Shown: positions 1-12,596 of the stretch, piece after piece
How positions within the stretch are numbered: position 1 is the first letter of the stretch
How the letters are laid out: each line of letters opens with the position of its first letter
From: Hydractinia symbiolongicarpus
Lineage: Eukaryota > Cnidaria > Hydrozoa > Anthoathecata > Hydractiniidae
Assembly: GCF_029227915.1 (NCBI RefSeq)
Contig: NC_079884.1
Location: 5,706,001-5,770,000, forward strand
Direction: 5' to 3'
DNA length: 64,000 nucleotides
The notes under the pieces: generated by a model
What the model was told of the DNA's origin: nothing
What the model saw: the letters and a program-made list of their open reading frames with translations, nothing else
Databases searched by the model: none
Position numbers and translations under genes: made by a program

Positions 1-1040
1 GGCCGAGTCCGGGATTTAGGGAAATCGCAGGTTTTCGTTTGCCGGCGATTAAACTGCTTTTATTCAGCGTCTCGTCAAAAATGAAAACATTTTTAAAAAC
101 TACAAGTCTCATGGGCTTTAGTGGTGAAATAGTAATTTAAAAAATCGTTTGGGAAATGAGTTTACTCCCTGGGTACTTTCTTTGTATACTTTTGACTATA
201 CGGGCCGAGTACGGGATTTACGGGAAATTGCGGGTTTTCGTTTGCCGGCGATTAAACTTCTTTTATTCAGCGTCTCATCAAAAATGAAAACATTTTTAAA
301 AACTACAAGTCTCATGGGCTTTAGTGGTGAAATAGTAATTTAAAAAATCGTTTGGGAAATGAGTTTACTCCCTGGGTACTTTCTTTGTATACTTTTGACT
401 ATACGGGCCGAGACCGGGATTTACGGGAAGTCGCGGGTTTTCGTTTGCCGGCGATTAAACTTCTTTTATTCAGCGTCTCATCAAAAATGAAAATATTTTT
501 AAAAACTACAAGTCTCATGGGCTTTATTGGTGAAATAATAATTTAAAAAATCGTTCGGGAAATGAGTTTACACCTTGGATACTTTCTTTGTATACTTTTG
601 ACTATACGGGCCGAGTCCGGGATTTACGGGAAATCGCGGATTTTCGTTTGCCGGCGATTAAACTTCTTTTATTCAGCGTCCTATCAAATATGAAAATATT
701 TTTGAAAACTACAAGTCTCATGCGTTTAGTGGTAAAAAAATAATGTAAAAAATCGTTCGGGAAATGAGTTTACTCCCTGGGTATTTTCTTTGTATACTTT
801 TGACTATACGGGCCAAGCCCGGGATATACGGGAAATCGCGGGTTTTCGTTTGCCGGCGATTAAACTTCTTTTATTCAGCGTCTCATCAAAAATGAAAACA
901 TTTTTAAAAACTACAAGTCTTATGCGTTTTAGTGGTGAAAAAATAATTTAAAAAATCGTTCTGAAAATGAGTTTACTCCCTGGGTACTTTCTTTGTATAC
1001 TTTTGACTATACGGGCCGAGTCCGGGATTTAGGGAAATCG
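1..1040 (+). repeat. Duplicated block, copy 1 (partner at 2,838; third copy from 8,104)
   Basis: The rare variant CAGCGTCTCGTCAAAAATG near base 70 recurs at the same relative place near 2,907 and 8,173. The order of variants that follows is the same at all three places: TTTAGGG, GAGTACGGG, GAGACCGGG, then CCTATCAAATATG. The offset to the second copy is 2,837 bp (14 monomers), drifting by 1-2 bp. The second and third copies are 5,266 bp apart. The left edge is cut by the start of the window. After about 1,040 copy 1 loses step, because one intermediate monomer present in the partner is missing. Confidence 0.8.
151..353 (+). repeat. Representative satellite monomer (203 bp), phase set at GGGAAATGAG
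   Basis: This is the first complete monomer if the unit is opened at GGGAAATGAG; the next copy starts at 354. The monomer is bipartite. In the consensus, positions 1-50 are about 36% G+C, positions 51-100 (ACGGGCC... to ...GCCGGCG) about 62%, and positions 101-203 about 26%, with several A- and T-tracts. Palindromic hexamers GTATAC and GCCGGC occur in most copies, and CCCGGG in the AAGCCCGGG variants. A stop (TAA) lies near the monomer end in the most open frame (ATAATTTAA). The choice of first base is arbitrary in a tandem array. Confidence 0.95.
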
Positions 1041-1619
1041 CAGGTTTTCGTTTGCCGGCGATTAAACTGCTTTTATTCAGCGTCTCATCAAAAATGAAAA
1101 CATTTTTAAAAACTACAAGTCTCATGGGCTTTAGTGGTGAAATAGTAATTTAAAAAATCGTTTGAGAAATGAGTTTACTCCCTGGGTACTTTCTTTGTAT
1201 ACTTTTGACTATACGGGCCGAGACCGGGACTTACGGGAAGTCGCAGGTTTTCGTTTGCCGGAGATTAAACTTCTTTTATTCAGCGTCTCATCAAAAATGA
1301 AAACATTTTTAAAAACTACAAGTCTCATGGGCTTTAATGGTGAAATAATAATTTAAAAAATCGTTCGGGAAATGATTTTACACCTTGGATACTTTCTTTG
1401 TATACTTTTAACTATACGGGCCGGGTCCGGGATTTACGGGAAATCGCAGGTTTTCGATTGCCGGCGATTAAACTTCTTTTATTCAGCGTCTCATCAAAAA
1501 TGAAAACATTTTTAAAAACTACAAGTCTCATGGGCTTTAGTGGTGAAATAGTAATTTCAAAAATCGTTTGTGAAATGAGTTTACTCCCTGGGTACTTTCT
1601 TTGTATACTTTTGACTATA

Positions 1620-4600
1620 CGGGCCGAGTACGGGATTTACGGGAAATTGCGGGTTTTCGTTTGCCGGCGATTAAACTTCTTTTATTCAGCGTCTCATCAA
1701 AAATGAAAACATTTTTAAAAACTACAAGTCTCATGGGCTTTAATGGTGAAATAATAATTTAAAAAATCGTTCGGGAAATGAGTTTACACCTTGGATACTT
1801 TCTTTGTATACTTTTAACTATACGGGCCGGGGCCGGGATTTACGGGAAATCGCAGGTTTTCGATTGCCGGCGATTAAACTTCTTTTATTCAGCGTCTCAT
1901 CAAAAATGAAAACATTTTTAAAAACTAAAAGTCTCATGCGTTTTAGTGGTGAAAAAATAATTTAAAAAGTCGTTCGGGAAATGAGTTTACTCCCTGGGTA
2001 CTTTCTTTGTATACTTTTGATTATACGGACCGAGACCGGGGTTTACGGGAAATGGCGGGTTTTCGTTTGCCGGCGATTAAACTTCTTTTATTCAGCGTCT
2101 CATCAAAAATGAAAACATTTTTAAAAACTACAAGTCTTATGCGTTTTAGTGGTGAAAAAATATATTAAAAAATCGTTCTGAAAATGAGTTTACTCCCTGG
2201 GTACTTTCTTTGTATACTTTTGACTATACGGGCCGAGTCCGGGATTTAGGGAAATCGCAGGTTTTCGTTTGCCGGCGATTAAACTGCTTTTATTCAGCGT
2301 CTCATCAAAAATGAAAACATTTTTAAAAACTACAAGTCTCATGGGCTTTAGTGGTGAAATAGTAATTTAAAAAATCGTTTGGGAAATGAGTTTACTCCCT
2401 GGGTACTTTCTTTGTATACTTTTGACTATACGGGCCGAGACCGGGATTTACGGGAAGTCGCGGGTTTTCGTTTGTCGGCGATTAAACTTCTTTTATTCAG
2501 CGTCTCATCAAAAATGAAAACATTTTTAAAAACTACAAGTCTCATGGGCTTTAATGGTGAAATAATAATTTAAAAAATCGTTCGGGAAATGAGTTTACAC
2601 CTTGGATACTTTCTTTGTATACTTTTGACTATACGGGCCGAGTCCGGGATTTACGGGAAATCGCGGATTTTTGTTTGCCGGCGATTAAACTTCTTTTATT
2701 CAGCGTCCTATCAAATATGAAAATATTTTTGAAAACTACAAGTCTCATGCGTTTAGTGGTAAAAAAATAATGTAAAAAATCGTTCGGGAAATGAGTTTAC
2801 TCCCTGGGTACTTTCTTTGTATACTTTTGACTATACGGGCCGAGTCCGGGATTTAGGGAAATCGCAGGTTTTCGTTTGCCGGCGATTAAACTGCTTTTAT
2901 TCAGCGTCTCGTCAAAAATGAAAACATTTTTAAAAACTACAAGTCTCATGGGCTTTAGTGGTGAAATAGTAATTTAAAAAATCGTTTGGGAAATGAGTTT
3001 ACTCCCTGGGTACTTTCTTTGTATACTTTTGACTATACGGGCCGAGTACGGGATTTACGGGAAATTGCGGGTTTTGGTTTGCCGGCGATTAAACTTCTTT
3101 TATTCAGCGTCTCATCAAAAATGAAAACATTTTTAAAAACTACAAGTCTCATGGGTTTTAGTGGTGAAATAGTAATTTAAAAAATCGTTTGGGAAATGAG
3201 TTTACTCCCTGGGTACTTTCTTTGTATACTTTTGACTATACGGGCCGAGACCGGGATTTACGGGAAGTCGCGGGTTTTCGTTTGCCGGCGATTAAACTTC
3301 TTTTATTCAGCGTCTCATCAAAAATGAAAATATTTTTAAAAACTACAAGTCTCATGGGCTTTAATGGTGAAATAATAATTTAAAAAATCGTTCGGGAAAT
3401 GAGTTTACACCTTGGATACTTTCTTTGTATACTTTTGACTATACGGGCCGAGTCCGGGATTTACGGGAAATCGCGGATTTTCGTTTGCCGGCGATTAAAC
3501 TTCTTTTATTCAGCGTCCTATCAAATATGAAAATATTTTTGAATCCTACAAGTCTCATGCGTTTAGTGGTAAAAAAATAATGTAAAAAATCGTCGGGAAA
3601 TGAGTTTACTCCCTGGGTACTTTCTTTGTATACTTTTGACTATACGGGCCAAGCCCGGGATATACGGGAAATCGCGGGTTTTCGTTTGCCGGCGATTAAA
3701 CTTCTTTTATTCAGCGTCTTATCAAAAATGAAAACATTTTTAAAAACTACAAGTCTTATGCGTTTCAGTGGTGAAAAAATAATTTAAAAAATCGTTCTGA
3801 AAATGAGTTTACTCCCTGGGTACTTTCTTTGTATACTTTTGACTATACGGGCCGAGTCCGGGATTTAGGGAAATCGCAGGTTTTCGTTTGCCGGCGATTA
3901 AACTGCTTTTATTCAGCGTCTCATCAAAAATGAAAACATTTTTAAAAACTACAAGTCTCATGGGCTTTAGTGGTGAAATAGTAATTTCAAAAATCGTTTG
4001 GGAAATGAGTTTACTCCCTGGGTACTTTCTTTGTATACTTTTGACTATACGGGCCGAGTACGGGATTTACGGGAAATTGCGGGTTTTCGTTTGCCGGCGA
4101 TTAAACTTCTTTTATTCAGCGTCTCATCAAAAATGAAAACATTTTTAAAAACTACAAGTCTCATGGGCTTTAGTGGTGAAATAGTAATTTAAAAAATCGT
4201 TTGAGAAATGAGTTTACTCCCTGGGTACTTTCTTTGTATACTTTTGACTATACGGGCCGAGACCTGGATTTACGGGAAGTCGCGGGTTTTCGTTTGCCGG
4301 CGATTAAACTTCTTTTATTCAGCGTCTCATCAAAAATGAAAACATTTTTAAAAACTACAAGTCTCATGGGCTTTAATGGTGAAATAATAATTTAAAAAAT
4401 CGTTCGGGAAATGAGTTTACACCTTGGATACTTTCTTTGTATACTTTTAACTATACGGGCCGAGTCCGGGATTTACGGGAAATCGCAGGTTTTCGATTGC
4501 CGGCGATTAAACTTCTTTTATTCAGCGTCTCATCAAAAATGAAAACATTTTTGAAAACTAAAAGTCTCATGCGTTTTAGTGGTGAAAAAATAATTTAAAA

Positions 4601-4735
4601 AGTCGTTCGGGAAATGAGTTTACTCCCTGGGTACTTTCTTTGTATACTTTTGATTATACGGACCGAGTCCGGGGTTTACGGGAAATGGCGGGTTTTCGTT
4701 TGCCGGCGATTAAACTTCTTTTATTCAGCGTCGCA
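1620..4735 (+). repeat. ~3.1 kb duplicated block, copy A (offset 5,266 bp)
   Basis: The monomer order from about 1,620 to 4,735 recurs at about 6,890-10,000 with a constant offset of 5,266 bp (26 monomers). Shared private markers include GGGCCGGGGCCGGG near 1,825, the TTTTGGTTTGCC change, GAATCCTACAAG, CGTCGGG and the GAGACCTGG monomer near 4,258. Matching stops where copy A reads CAGCGTCGCATC near 4,730 while the other copy has CAGCGTCTCATC and then passes into a different monomer. Edges are approximate. Confidence 0.85.
2838..3875 (+). repeat. Duplicated block, copy 2 (partner at 1-1,040)
   Basis: This block matches the start of the window at an offset of 2,837 bp. Visible differences are few: TTTTGGTTTGCC in place of TTTTCGTTTGCC near 3,073, GAATCCTACAAG in place of GAAAACTACAAG near 3,541, and a one-base deletion, CGTCGGGAAATG, at 3,591. 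All three private changes are repeated at about 8,339, 8,807 and 8,857. The 8.1 kb copy therefore derives from this one, or the reverse, rather than from the copy at base 1. Confidence 0.8.
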
Positions 4736-6800
4736 TCAAAAATGAAAACATTTTTGAAAACTACAAGTCTCATGCGTTTAGTGGTAAAAAAATAATGTAA
4801 AAAATCGTCGGGAAATGAGTTTACTCCCTGGGTACTTTCTTTGTATACTTTTGACTATACGGGCCAAGCCCGGGATATACGGGAAATCGCGGGTTTTCGT
4901 TTGCCGGCGATTAAACTTCTTTTATTCAGCGTCTTATCAAAAATGAAAACATTTTTAAAAACTACAAGTCTTATGCGTTTCAGTGGTGAAAAAATAATTT
5001 AAAAAATCGTTCTGAAAATGAGTTTACTCCCTGGGTACTTTCTTTGTATACTTTTGACTATACGGGCCGAGTCCGGGATTTAGGGAAATCGCAGGTTTTC
5101 GTTTGCCGGCGATTAAACTGCTTTTATTCAGCGTCTCATCAAAAATGAAAACATTTTTAAAAACTACAAGTCTCATGGGCTTTAGTGGTGAAATAGTAAT
5201 TTCAAAAATCGTTTGGGAAATGAGTTTACTCCCTGGGTACTTTCTTTGTATACTTTTGACTATACGGGCCGAGTACGGGATTTACGGGAAATTGCGGGTT
5301 TTCGTTTGCCGGCGATTAAACTTCTTTTATTCAGCGTCTCATCAAAAATGAAAACATTTTTGAAAACTAAAAGTCTCATGCGTTTTAGTGGTGAAAAAAT
5401 AATTTAAAAAGTCGTTCGGGAAATGAGTTTACTCCCTGGGTACTTTCTTTGTATACTTTTGATTATACGGACCGAGTCCGGGGTTTACGGGAAATGGCGG
5501 GTTTTCGTTTGCCGGCGATTAAACTTCTTTTATTCAGCGTCGCATCAAAAATGAAAACATTTTTGAAAACTACAAGTCTCATGCGTTTAGTGGTAAAAAA
5601 ATAATGTAAAAAATCGTCGGGAAATGAGTTTACTCCCTGGGTACTTTCTTTGTATACTTTTGACTATACGGGCCAAGCCCGGGATATACGGGAAATCGCG
5701 GGTTTTCGTTTGCCGGCGATTAAACTTCTTTTATTCAGCGTCTTATCAAAAATGAAAACATTTTTAAAAACTACAAGTCTTATGCGTTTCAGTGGTGAAA
5801 AAATAATTTAAAAAATCGTTCTGAAAATGAGTTTACTCCCTGGGTACTTTCTTTGTATACTTTTGACTATACGGGCCGAGTCCGGGATTTAGGGAAATCG
5901 CAGGTTTTCGTTTGCCGGCGATTAAACTGCTTTTATTCAGCGTCTCATCAAAAATGAAAACATTTTTAAAAACTACAAGTCTCATGGGCTTTAGTGGTGA
6001 AATAGTAATTTCAAAAATCGTTTGGGAAATGAGTTTACTCCCTGGGTACTTTCTTTGTATACTTTTGACTATACGGGCCGAGTACGGGATTTACGGGAAA
6101 TTGCGGGTTTTCGTTTGCCGGCGATTAAACTTCTTTTATTCAGCGTCTCATCAAAAATGAAAACATTTTTAAAAACTACAAGTCTCATGGGCTTTAGTGG
6201 TGAAATAGTAATTTAAAAAATCGTTTGAGAAATGAGTTTACTCCCTGGGTACTTTCTTTGTATACTTTTGACTATACGGGCCGAGACCTGGATTTACGGG
6301 AAGTCGCGGGTTTTCGTTTGCCGGCGATTAAACTTCTTTTATTCAGCGTCTCATCAAAAATGAAAACATTTTTAAAAACTACAAGTCTCATGGGCTTTAA
6401 TGGTGAAATAATAATTTAAAAAATCGTTCGGGAAAGGAGTTTACACCTTGGATACTTTCTTTGTATACTTTTAACTATACGGGCCGAGTCCGGGATTTAC
6501 GGGAAATCGCAGGTTTTCGATTGCCGGCGATTAAACTTCTTTTATTCAGCGTCTCATCAAAAATGAAAACATTTTTGAAAACTAAAAGTCTCATGCGTTT
6601 TAGTGGTGAAAAAATAATTTAAAAAGTCGTTCGGGAAATGAGTTTACTCCCTGGGTACTTTCTTTGTATACTTTTGATTATACGGACCGAGTCCGGGGTT
6701 TACGGGAAATGGCGGGTTTTCGTTTGCCGGCGATTAAACTTCTTTTATTCAGCGTCGCATCAAAAATGAAAACATTTTTGAAAACTACAAGTCTCATGCG
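3591..6800 (+). repeat. Nested tandem repeats: 1,215 bp (6 monomers) then 809 bp (4 monomers)
   Basis: The one-base-deleted junction CGTCGGGAAATGAG occurs at 3,591, 4,806 and 5,615. Each is followed by the same monomer run: AAGCCCGGGATATAC, then TTTAGGG, then GAGTACGGG with the ATTTCAAAAATCG junction. The GAGACCTGG monomer is present after the first and third copies (near 4,258 and 6,282) but absent after the second, where the run is shorter. The three copies therefore differ by two whole monomers. Confidence 0.8.
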
Positions 6801-6889
6801 TTTTAGTGGTGAAAAGATAATTTAAAAAATCGTTTGGGAAATGAGTTTACTCCCTGGGTACTTTCTTTGTATACATTCGACTATACGGG

Positions 6890-9800
6890 CCGAGTACGGG
6901 ATTTACGGGAAATTGCGGGTTTTCGTTTGCCGGCGATTAAACTTCTTTTATTCAGCGTCTCATCAAAAATGAAAACATTTTTAAAAACTACAAGTCTCAT
7001 GGGCTTTAATGGTGAAATAATAATTTAAAAAATCGTTCGGGAAATGAGTTTACACCTTGGATACTTTCTTTGTATACTTTTAACTATACGGGCCGGGGCC
7101 GGGATTTACGGGAAATCGCAGGTTTTCGATTGCCGGCGATTAAACTTCTTTTATTCAGCGTCTCATCAAAAATGAAAACATTTTTAAAAAATAAAAGTCT
7201 CATGCGTTTTAGTGGTGAAAAAATAATTTAAAAAGTCGTTCGGGAAATGAGTTTACTCCCTGGGTACTTTCTTTGTATACTTTTGATTATACGGACCGAG
7301 ACCGGGGTTTACGGGAAATGGCGGGTTTTCGTTTGCCGGCGATTAAACTTCTTTTATTCAGCGTCTCATCAAAAATGAAAACATTTTTAAAAACTACAAG
7401 TCTTATGCGTTTTAGTGGTGAAAAAATATATTAAAAAATCGTTCTGAAAATGAGTTTACTCCCTGGGTACTTTCTTTGTATACTTTTGACTATACGGGCC
7501 GAGTCCGGGATTTAGGGAAATCGCAGGTTTTCGTTTGCCGGCGATTAAACTGCTTTTATTCAGCGTCTCATCAAAAATGAAAACATTTTTAAAAACTACA
7601 AGTCTCATGGGCTTTAGTGGTGAAATAGTAATTTAAAAAATCGTTTGGGAAATGAGTTTACTCCCTGGGTACTTTCTTTGTATACTTTTGACTATACGGG
7701 CCGAGACCGGGATTTACGGGAAGTCGCGGGTTTTCGTTTGTCGGCGATTAAACTTCTTTTATTCAGCGTCTCATCAAAAATGAAAACATTTTTAAAAACT
7801 ACAAGTCTCATGGGCTTTAATGGTGAAATAATAATTTAAAAAATCGTTCGGGAAATGAGTTTACACCTTGGATACTTTCTTTGTATACTTTTGACTATAC
7901 GGGCCGAGTCCGGGATTTACGGGAAATCGCGGATTTTTGTTTGCCGGCGATTAAACTTCTTTTATTCAGCGTCCTATCAAATATGAAAATATTTTTGAAA
8001 ACTACAAGTCTCATGCGTTTAGTGGTAAAAAAATAATGTAAAAAATCGTTCGGGAAATGAGTTTACTCCCTGGGTACTTTCTTTGTATACTTTTGACTAT
8101 ACGGGCCGAGTCCGGGATTTAGGGAAATCGCAGGTTTTCGTTTGCCGGCGATTAAACTGCTTTTATTCAGCGTCTCGTCAAAAATGAAAACATTTTTAAA
8201 AACTACAAGTCTCATGGGCTTTAGTGGTGAAATAGTAATTTAAAAAATCGTTTGGGAAATGAGTTTACTCCCTGGGTACTTTCTTTGTATACTTTTGACT
8301 ATACGGGCCGAGTACGGGATTTACGGGAAATTGCGGGTTTTGGTTTGCCGGCGATTAAACTTCTTTTATTCAGCGTCTCATCAAAAATGAAAACATTTTT
8401 AAAAACTACAAGTCTCATGGGTTTTAGTGGTGAAATAGTAATTTAAAAAATCGTTTGGGAAATGAGTTTACTCCCTGGGTACTTTCTTTGTATACTTTTG
8501 ACTATACGGGCCGAGACCGGGATTTACGGGAAGTCGCGGGTTTTCGTTTGCCGGCGATTAAACTTCTTTTATTCAGCGTCTCATCAAAAATGAAAATATT
8601 TTTAAAAACTACAAGTCTCATGGGCTTTTATGGTGAAATAATAATTTAAAAAATCGTTCGGGAAATGAGTTTACACCTTGGATACTTTCTTTGTATACTT
8701 TTGACTATACGGGCCGAGTCCGGGATTTACGGGAAATCGCGGATTTTCGTTTGCCGGCGATTAAACTTCTTTTATTCAGCGTCCTATCAAATATGAAAAT
8801 ATTTTTGAATCCTACAAGTCTCATGCGTTTAGTGGTAAAAAAATAATGTAAAAAATCGTCGGGAAATGAGTTTACTCCCTGGGTACTTTCTTTGTATACT
8901 TTTGACTATACGGGCCAAGCCCGGGATATACGGGAAATCGCGGGTTTTCGTTTGCCGGCGATTAAACTTCTTTTATTCAGCGTCTTATCAAAAATGAAAA
9001 CATTTTTAAAAACTACAAGTCTTATGCGTTTCAGTGGTGAAAAAATAATTTAAAAAATCGTTCTGAAAATGAGTTTACTCCCTGGGTACTTTCTTTGTAT
9101 ACTTTTGACTATACGGGCCGAGTCCGGGATTTAGGGAAATCGCAGGTTTTCGTTTGCCGGCGATTAAACTGCTTTTATTCAGCGTCTCATCAAAAATGAA
9201 AACATTTTTAAAAACTACAAGTCTCATGGGCTTTAGTGGTGAAATAGTAATTTCAAAAATCGTTTGGGAAATGAGTTTACTCCCTGGTTACTTTCTTTGT
9301 ATACTTTTGACTATACGGGCCGAGTACGGGATTTACGGGAAATTGCGGGTTTTCGTTTGCCGGCGATTAAACTTCTTTTATTCAGCGTCTCATCAAAAAT
9401 GAAAACATTTTTAAAAACTACAAGTCTCATGGGCTTTAGTGGTGAAATAGTAATTTAAAAAATCGTTTGAGAAATGAGTTTACTCCCTGGGTACTTTCTT
9501 TGTATACTTTTGACTATACGGGCCGAGACCTGGATTTACGGGAAGTCGCGGGTTTTCGTTTGCCGGCGATTAAACTTCTTTTATTCAGCGTCTCATCAAA
9601 AATGAAAACATTTTTAAAAACTACAAGTCTCATGGGCTTTAATGGTGAAATAATAATTTAAAAAATCGTTCGGGAAATGAGTTTACACCTTGGATACTTT
9701 CTTTGTATACTTTTAACTATACGGGCCGCATCCGCGATTTACGGGAAATCGCAGGTTTTCGATTGCCGGCGATTAAACTTCTTTTATTCAGCGTCTCATC

Positions 9801-10000
9801 AAAAATGAAAACATTTTTGAAAACTAAAAGTCTCATGCGTTTTAGTGGTGAAAAAATAATTTAAAAAGTCGTTCGGGAAATGAGTTTACTCCCTGGGTAC
9901 TTTCTTTGTATACTTTTGATTATACGGACCGAGTCCGGGGTTTACGGGAAATGGCGGGTTTTCGTTTGCCGGCGATTAAACTTCTTTTATTCAGCGTCTC
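6890..10000 (+). repeat. ~3.1 kb duplicated block, copy B (offset 5,266 bp)
   Basis: This is the second copy of the block at 1,620-4,735. A few changes are private to it: GCCGCATCCGCGATTT near 9,727, CCCTGGTTACTTTC near 9,283, and TTTATGGTG near 8,626. It sits directly after the nested 3,591-6,800 repeats, so the simplest history is duplication of a longer stretch followed by local shuffling. Confidence 0.85.
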
Positions 10001-11379
10001 ATCAAAAATGAAAACATTTTTGAAAACTACAAGTCTCATGCGTTTTAGTGGTGAAAAGATAATTTAAAAAATCGTTTTGGAAATGAGTTTACTCACAGGG
10101 TACTTTCTTTGTATACATTCGACTATACCGGCCAAGCCCGGGATTTACGGGAAATCGCGGGTTTTCGTTTGCCGGCGATTAAACTTTTTTTATTTAGCGT
10201 CTCATCAAAAATGAAAACATTTTTAAAAACTACAAGTCTCATGCGTTTTAGTGGTGAAAAAGTAATTTAAAAAATCGTTCGGGAAATGATTTTACTCCCT
10301 GGGTACTTTCTTTGTATACTTTTGAATATACGGGCCAAGCCGGGATTTACGGGAAATCGCGGGTTTTCGTTTGCCGGCGATTAAACGTCTTTTATTCAGC
10401 GTCTCATCAAAAATGAAAACATTTTCAAAAACTACAGGCCTTTTGCGTTTTAGTGGTGAAAAAATAATTTCAAAAATCGTTCTGGAAATGAGTTTACTCA
10501 CAGGGTACTTTCTTTGTATACATTCGACTATACGTGCCAAGCCCGGGATTTACGGGAAATCGCGGGTTTTCGTTTGCCGGCGATTAAACTGCTTTTATTC
10601 AGCGTCTCATCAAAAATGAAAACATTCTTGAAAACTACAAGTCTCATGCGTTTTAGTGGTGAAATAATAATTTAAAAAATCGTTTGGGAAATGAGTTTAC
10701 TCCCTGGGTACTTTCTTTGTATACTTTTGACTATACGGGCAGAGTCCAGGATTTAGGGGAAATCGCAGGTTTTCGTTTACCGGCGATTAAACTTCTTTTA
10801 TTCAGCGTCTCATCAAAAATGAAAACATTTTTAAAAACTACAAGTCTCATGCGTTTTAGTGGTGAAAAAGTAATTTAAAAAATCGTTCGGGAAATGAGTT
10901 TACTCCCTGGGTACTTTCTTTGTATACTTTTGACTATACGGGCCAAGCCGGGATTTACGGGAAATCGCGGGTTTTCGTTTGCCGGCGATTAAAGTTCTTT
11001 TATTCAGCGTCTCATCAAAAATGAAAACATTTTTAAAAACTACAAGTCTTATGCGTTTTAGTGGTGAAAAAATAATTTAAAAAATCGTTCTGAAAATGAG
11101 TTTACTCACAGGGTATTTTTTTTGTATACATTCGACTATACGGGCCAAGCCCGGGATTTACGGGAAATCGCGGGTTTTCGTTTTCCGGCGATTAAACCTC
11201 TTTCATTAAGCGTCTCATCAAAAATGAAAACATTTTTAAAAACTACAAGTCTCATGCGTTTTAGTGGTGAAAAAAAAATTTAAAAAATCGTTCGGGAAAT
11301 GAGTTTACTCCCTGGGTACTTTCTTTGTATACATTCGACTATACGGGCCAAGCCCCGGATTTACGGGAAAACGCGGGAT

Positions 11380-12596
11380 TTCGTTTGCCGGCGATTAAAC
11401 TTCTTTCATTAAGCGTCTCATCAAAAATGAAAACATTTTTGAAAACTACAAGTCTCATGCGTTTTAGTGGTGAAAAAATAATTTAAAAAATCGTTCGGGA
11501 AATGAGTTTACTCCCTGGGTACTTTCTTTGTATAATTTTGACTATACGGGCCGAGTCCGGGATTTACGGGAAATCGCGGATTTTCGTTTGCCGGCGATTA
11601 AACTTCTTTTATTCAGCGTCTCATCAAAAATGAAAACATTTTTAAAAACTACAAGTCTTATGCGTTTTAGTGGTGAAAAAATAATTTAAAAAATCGTTAG
11701 GGAAATGAGTTTACTCCCTGGGTACTTTCTTTGTATACTTTTGACTATACGGGCCAAGCCCGGGATATACGGGAAATCGCGTGTTTTCGTTTGCCGGCGA
11801 TTAAACTTCTTTTATTCAGCGTCTCATCAAAAATGAAAACATTTTTAAAAACTACAAGTCTTATGCGTTCTAGTGGTGAAAAAATAATTTAAAAAATCGT
11901 TCTGAAAATGAGTTTACTCCCTGGGTACTTTCTTTGTATACTTTTGACTATACGGGCCAAGCCCGGGATATACGGGAAATCGCGGGTTTTCGTTTGCCGG
12001 CTATTAAACTTCTTTTATTCAGCGTCTCATCAAAAATGAAAACATTTTTAAAAACTACAAGTCTTATGCGTTTTAGTGGTGAAAAAATAATTTAAAAAAT
12101 CGTTCTGAAAATGAGTTTACTCCCTGGGTACTTTCTTTGTATACTTTTGACTATACGGGCCGAGTCTGGGATTTAGGGAAATCGCAGGTTTTCGTTTGCC
12201 GGCGATTAAACTGCTTTTATTCAGCGTCTCATCAAAAATGAAAACATTTTTAAAAACTACAAGTCTCATGGGCTTTAGTGGTAAAATAGTAATTTAAAAA
12301 ATCGTTTGGAAAATGAGTTTACTCCCTGGGTACTTTCTTTGTATACTTTTGACTATACGGGCCGAGTACGGGATTTACGGGAAATTGCGGGTTTTCGTTT
12401 GCCGGCGATTAAACTTCTTTTGTTCAGCGTCTCATCAAAAATGAAAACATTTTTAAAAACTACAAGTCTCATGGGCTTTAGTGGTGAAATAGTAATTTAA
12501 AAAATCGTTTGGGAAATGAGTTTACTCCCTGGGTACTTTCTTTGTATACTTTTGACTATACGGGCCGAGACCGGGATTTACGGGAAGTCGCGGGAT
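11380..12596 (+). repeat. 1,217 bp (6-monomer) tandem duplication, copy 1
   Basis: This runs from the GGGATTTCGTTTGCC monomer with CTTTCATTAAGCG, through CGTTAGGGAAATG (11,695), GTTCTAGTGG and GCCGGCTATT, to GAGTACGGG. The same order follows at +1,217 bp; for example CGTTAG is at 11,695 and 12,912. The copies differ at few positions seen by eye, such as GCGTTTTAGTGG against GCGTTATAGTGG near 12,883. Confidence 0.85.

Larger units (their letters stand above)
1..10060 (+). repeat. Array territory 1
   Basis: About 50 monomers share marker variants that are rare or absent later. One carries GGGATTTAGGGAAATCG, where one base is lost relative to TTTACGGGAAATC. Others carry ACACCTTGGATAC followed by ACTTTTAACTATACGGGCC, CAAGCCCGGGATATACGG, GTCCTATCAAATATG, or a one-base-deleted CATGCGTTTAGTGGT. 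Monomers follow each other in repeated orders, which makes the duplicated blocks listed separately. Nothing other than satellite is present. Confidence 0.85.

Noticed and set aside
211-240. Short dyad GATTT-ACGGG-AAATC as a conserved hairpin or operator
   Set aside because: The stem is only 5 bp. It is broken in large monomer classes (GGGAAGTCG, GGGAAATTG, GGAAAATCG), so it is not a conserved element.
151-353. CENP-B box (NTTCGNNNNANNCGGGN)
   Set aside because: Each TTCG in the consensus monomer (in TTTTCGTTTGCCGGCG and in CGTTCGGGAAATGAG) lacks CGGG at the required spacing. I found no match by eye on the + strand and none obvious on the - strand.
1850-1870. Pol III B-box-like GGTTTTCGATTGCC, suggesting a tRNA- or SINE-derived satellite
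   Set aside because: It has extra bases compared with GGTTCGANTCC and occurs only in a minority variant (most have TTTTCGTTTGCC). No A box or tRNA fold is apparent.
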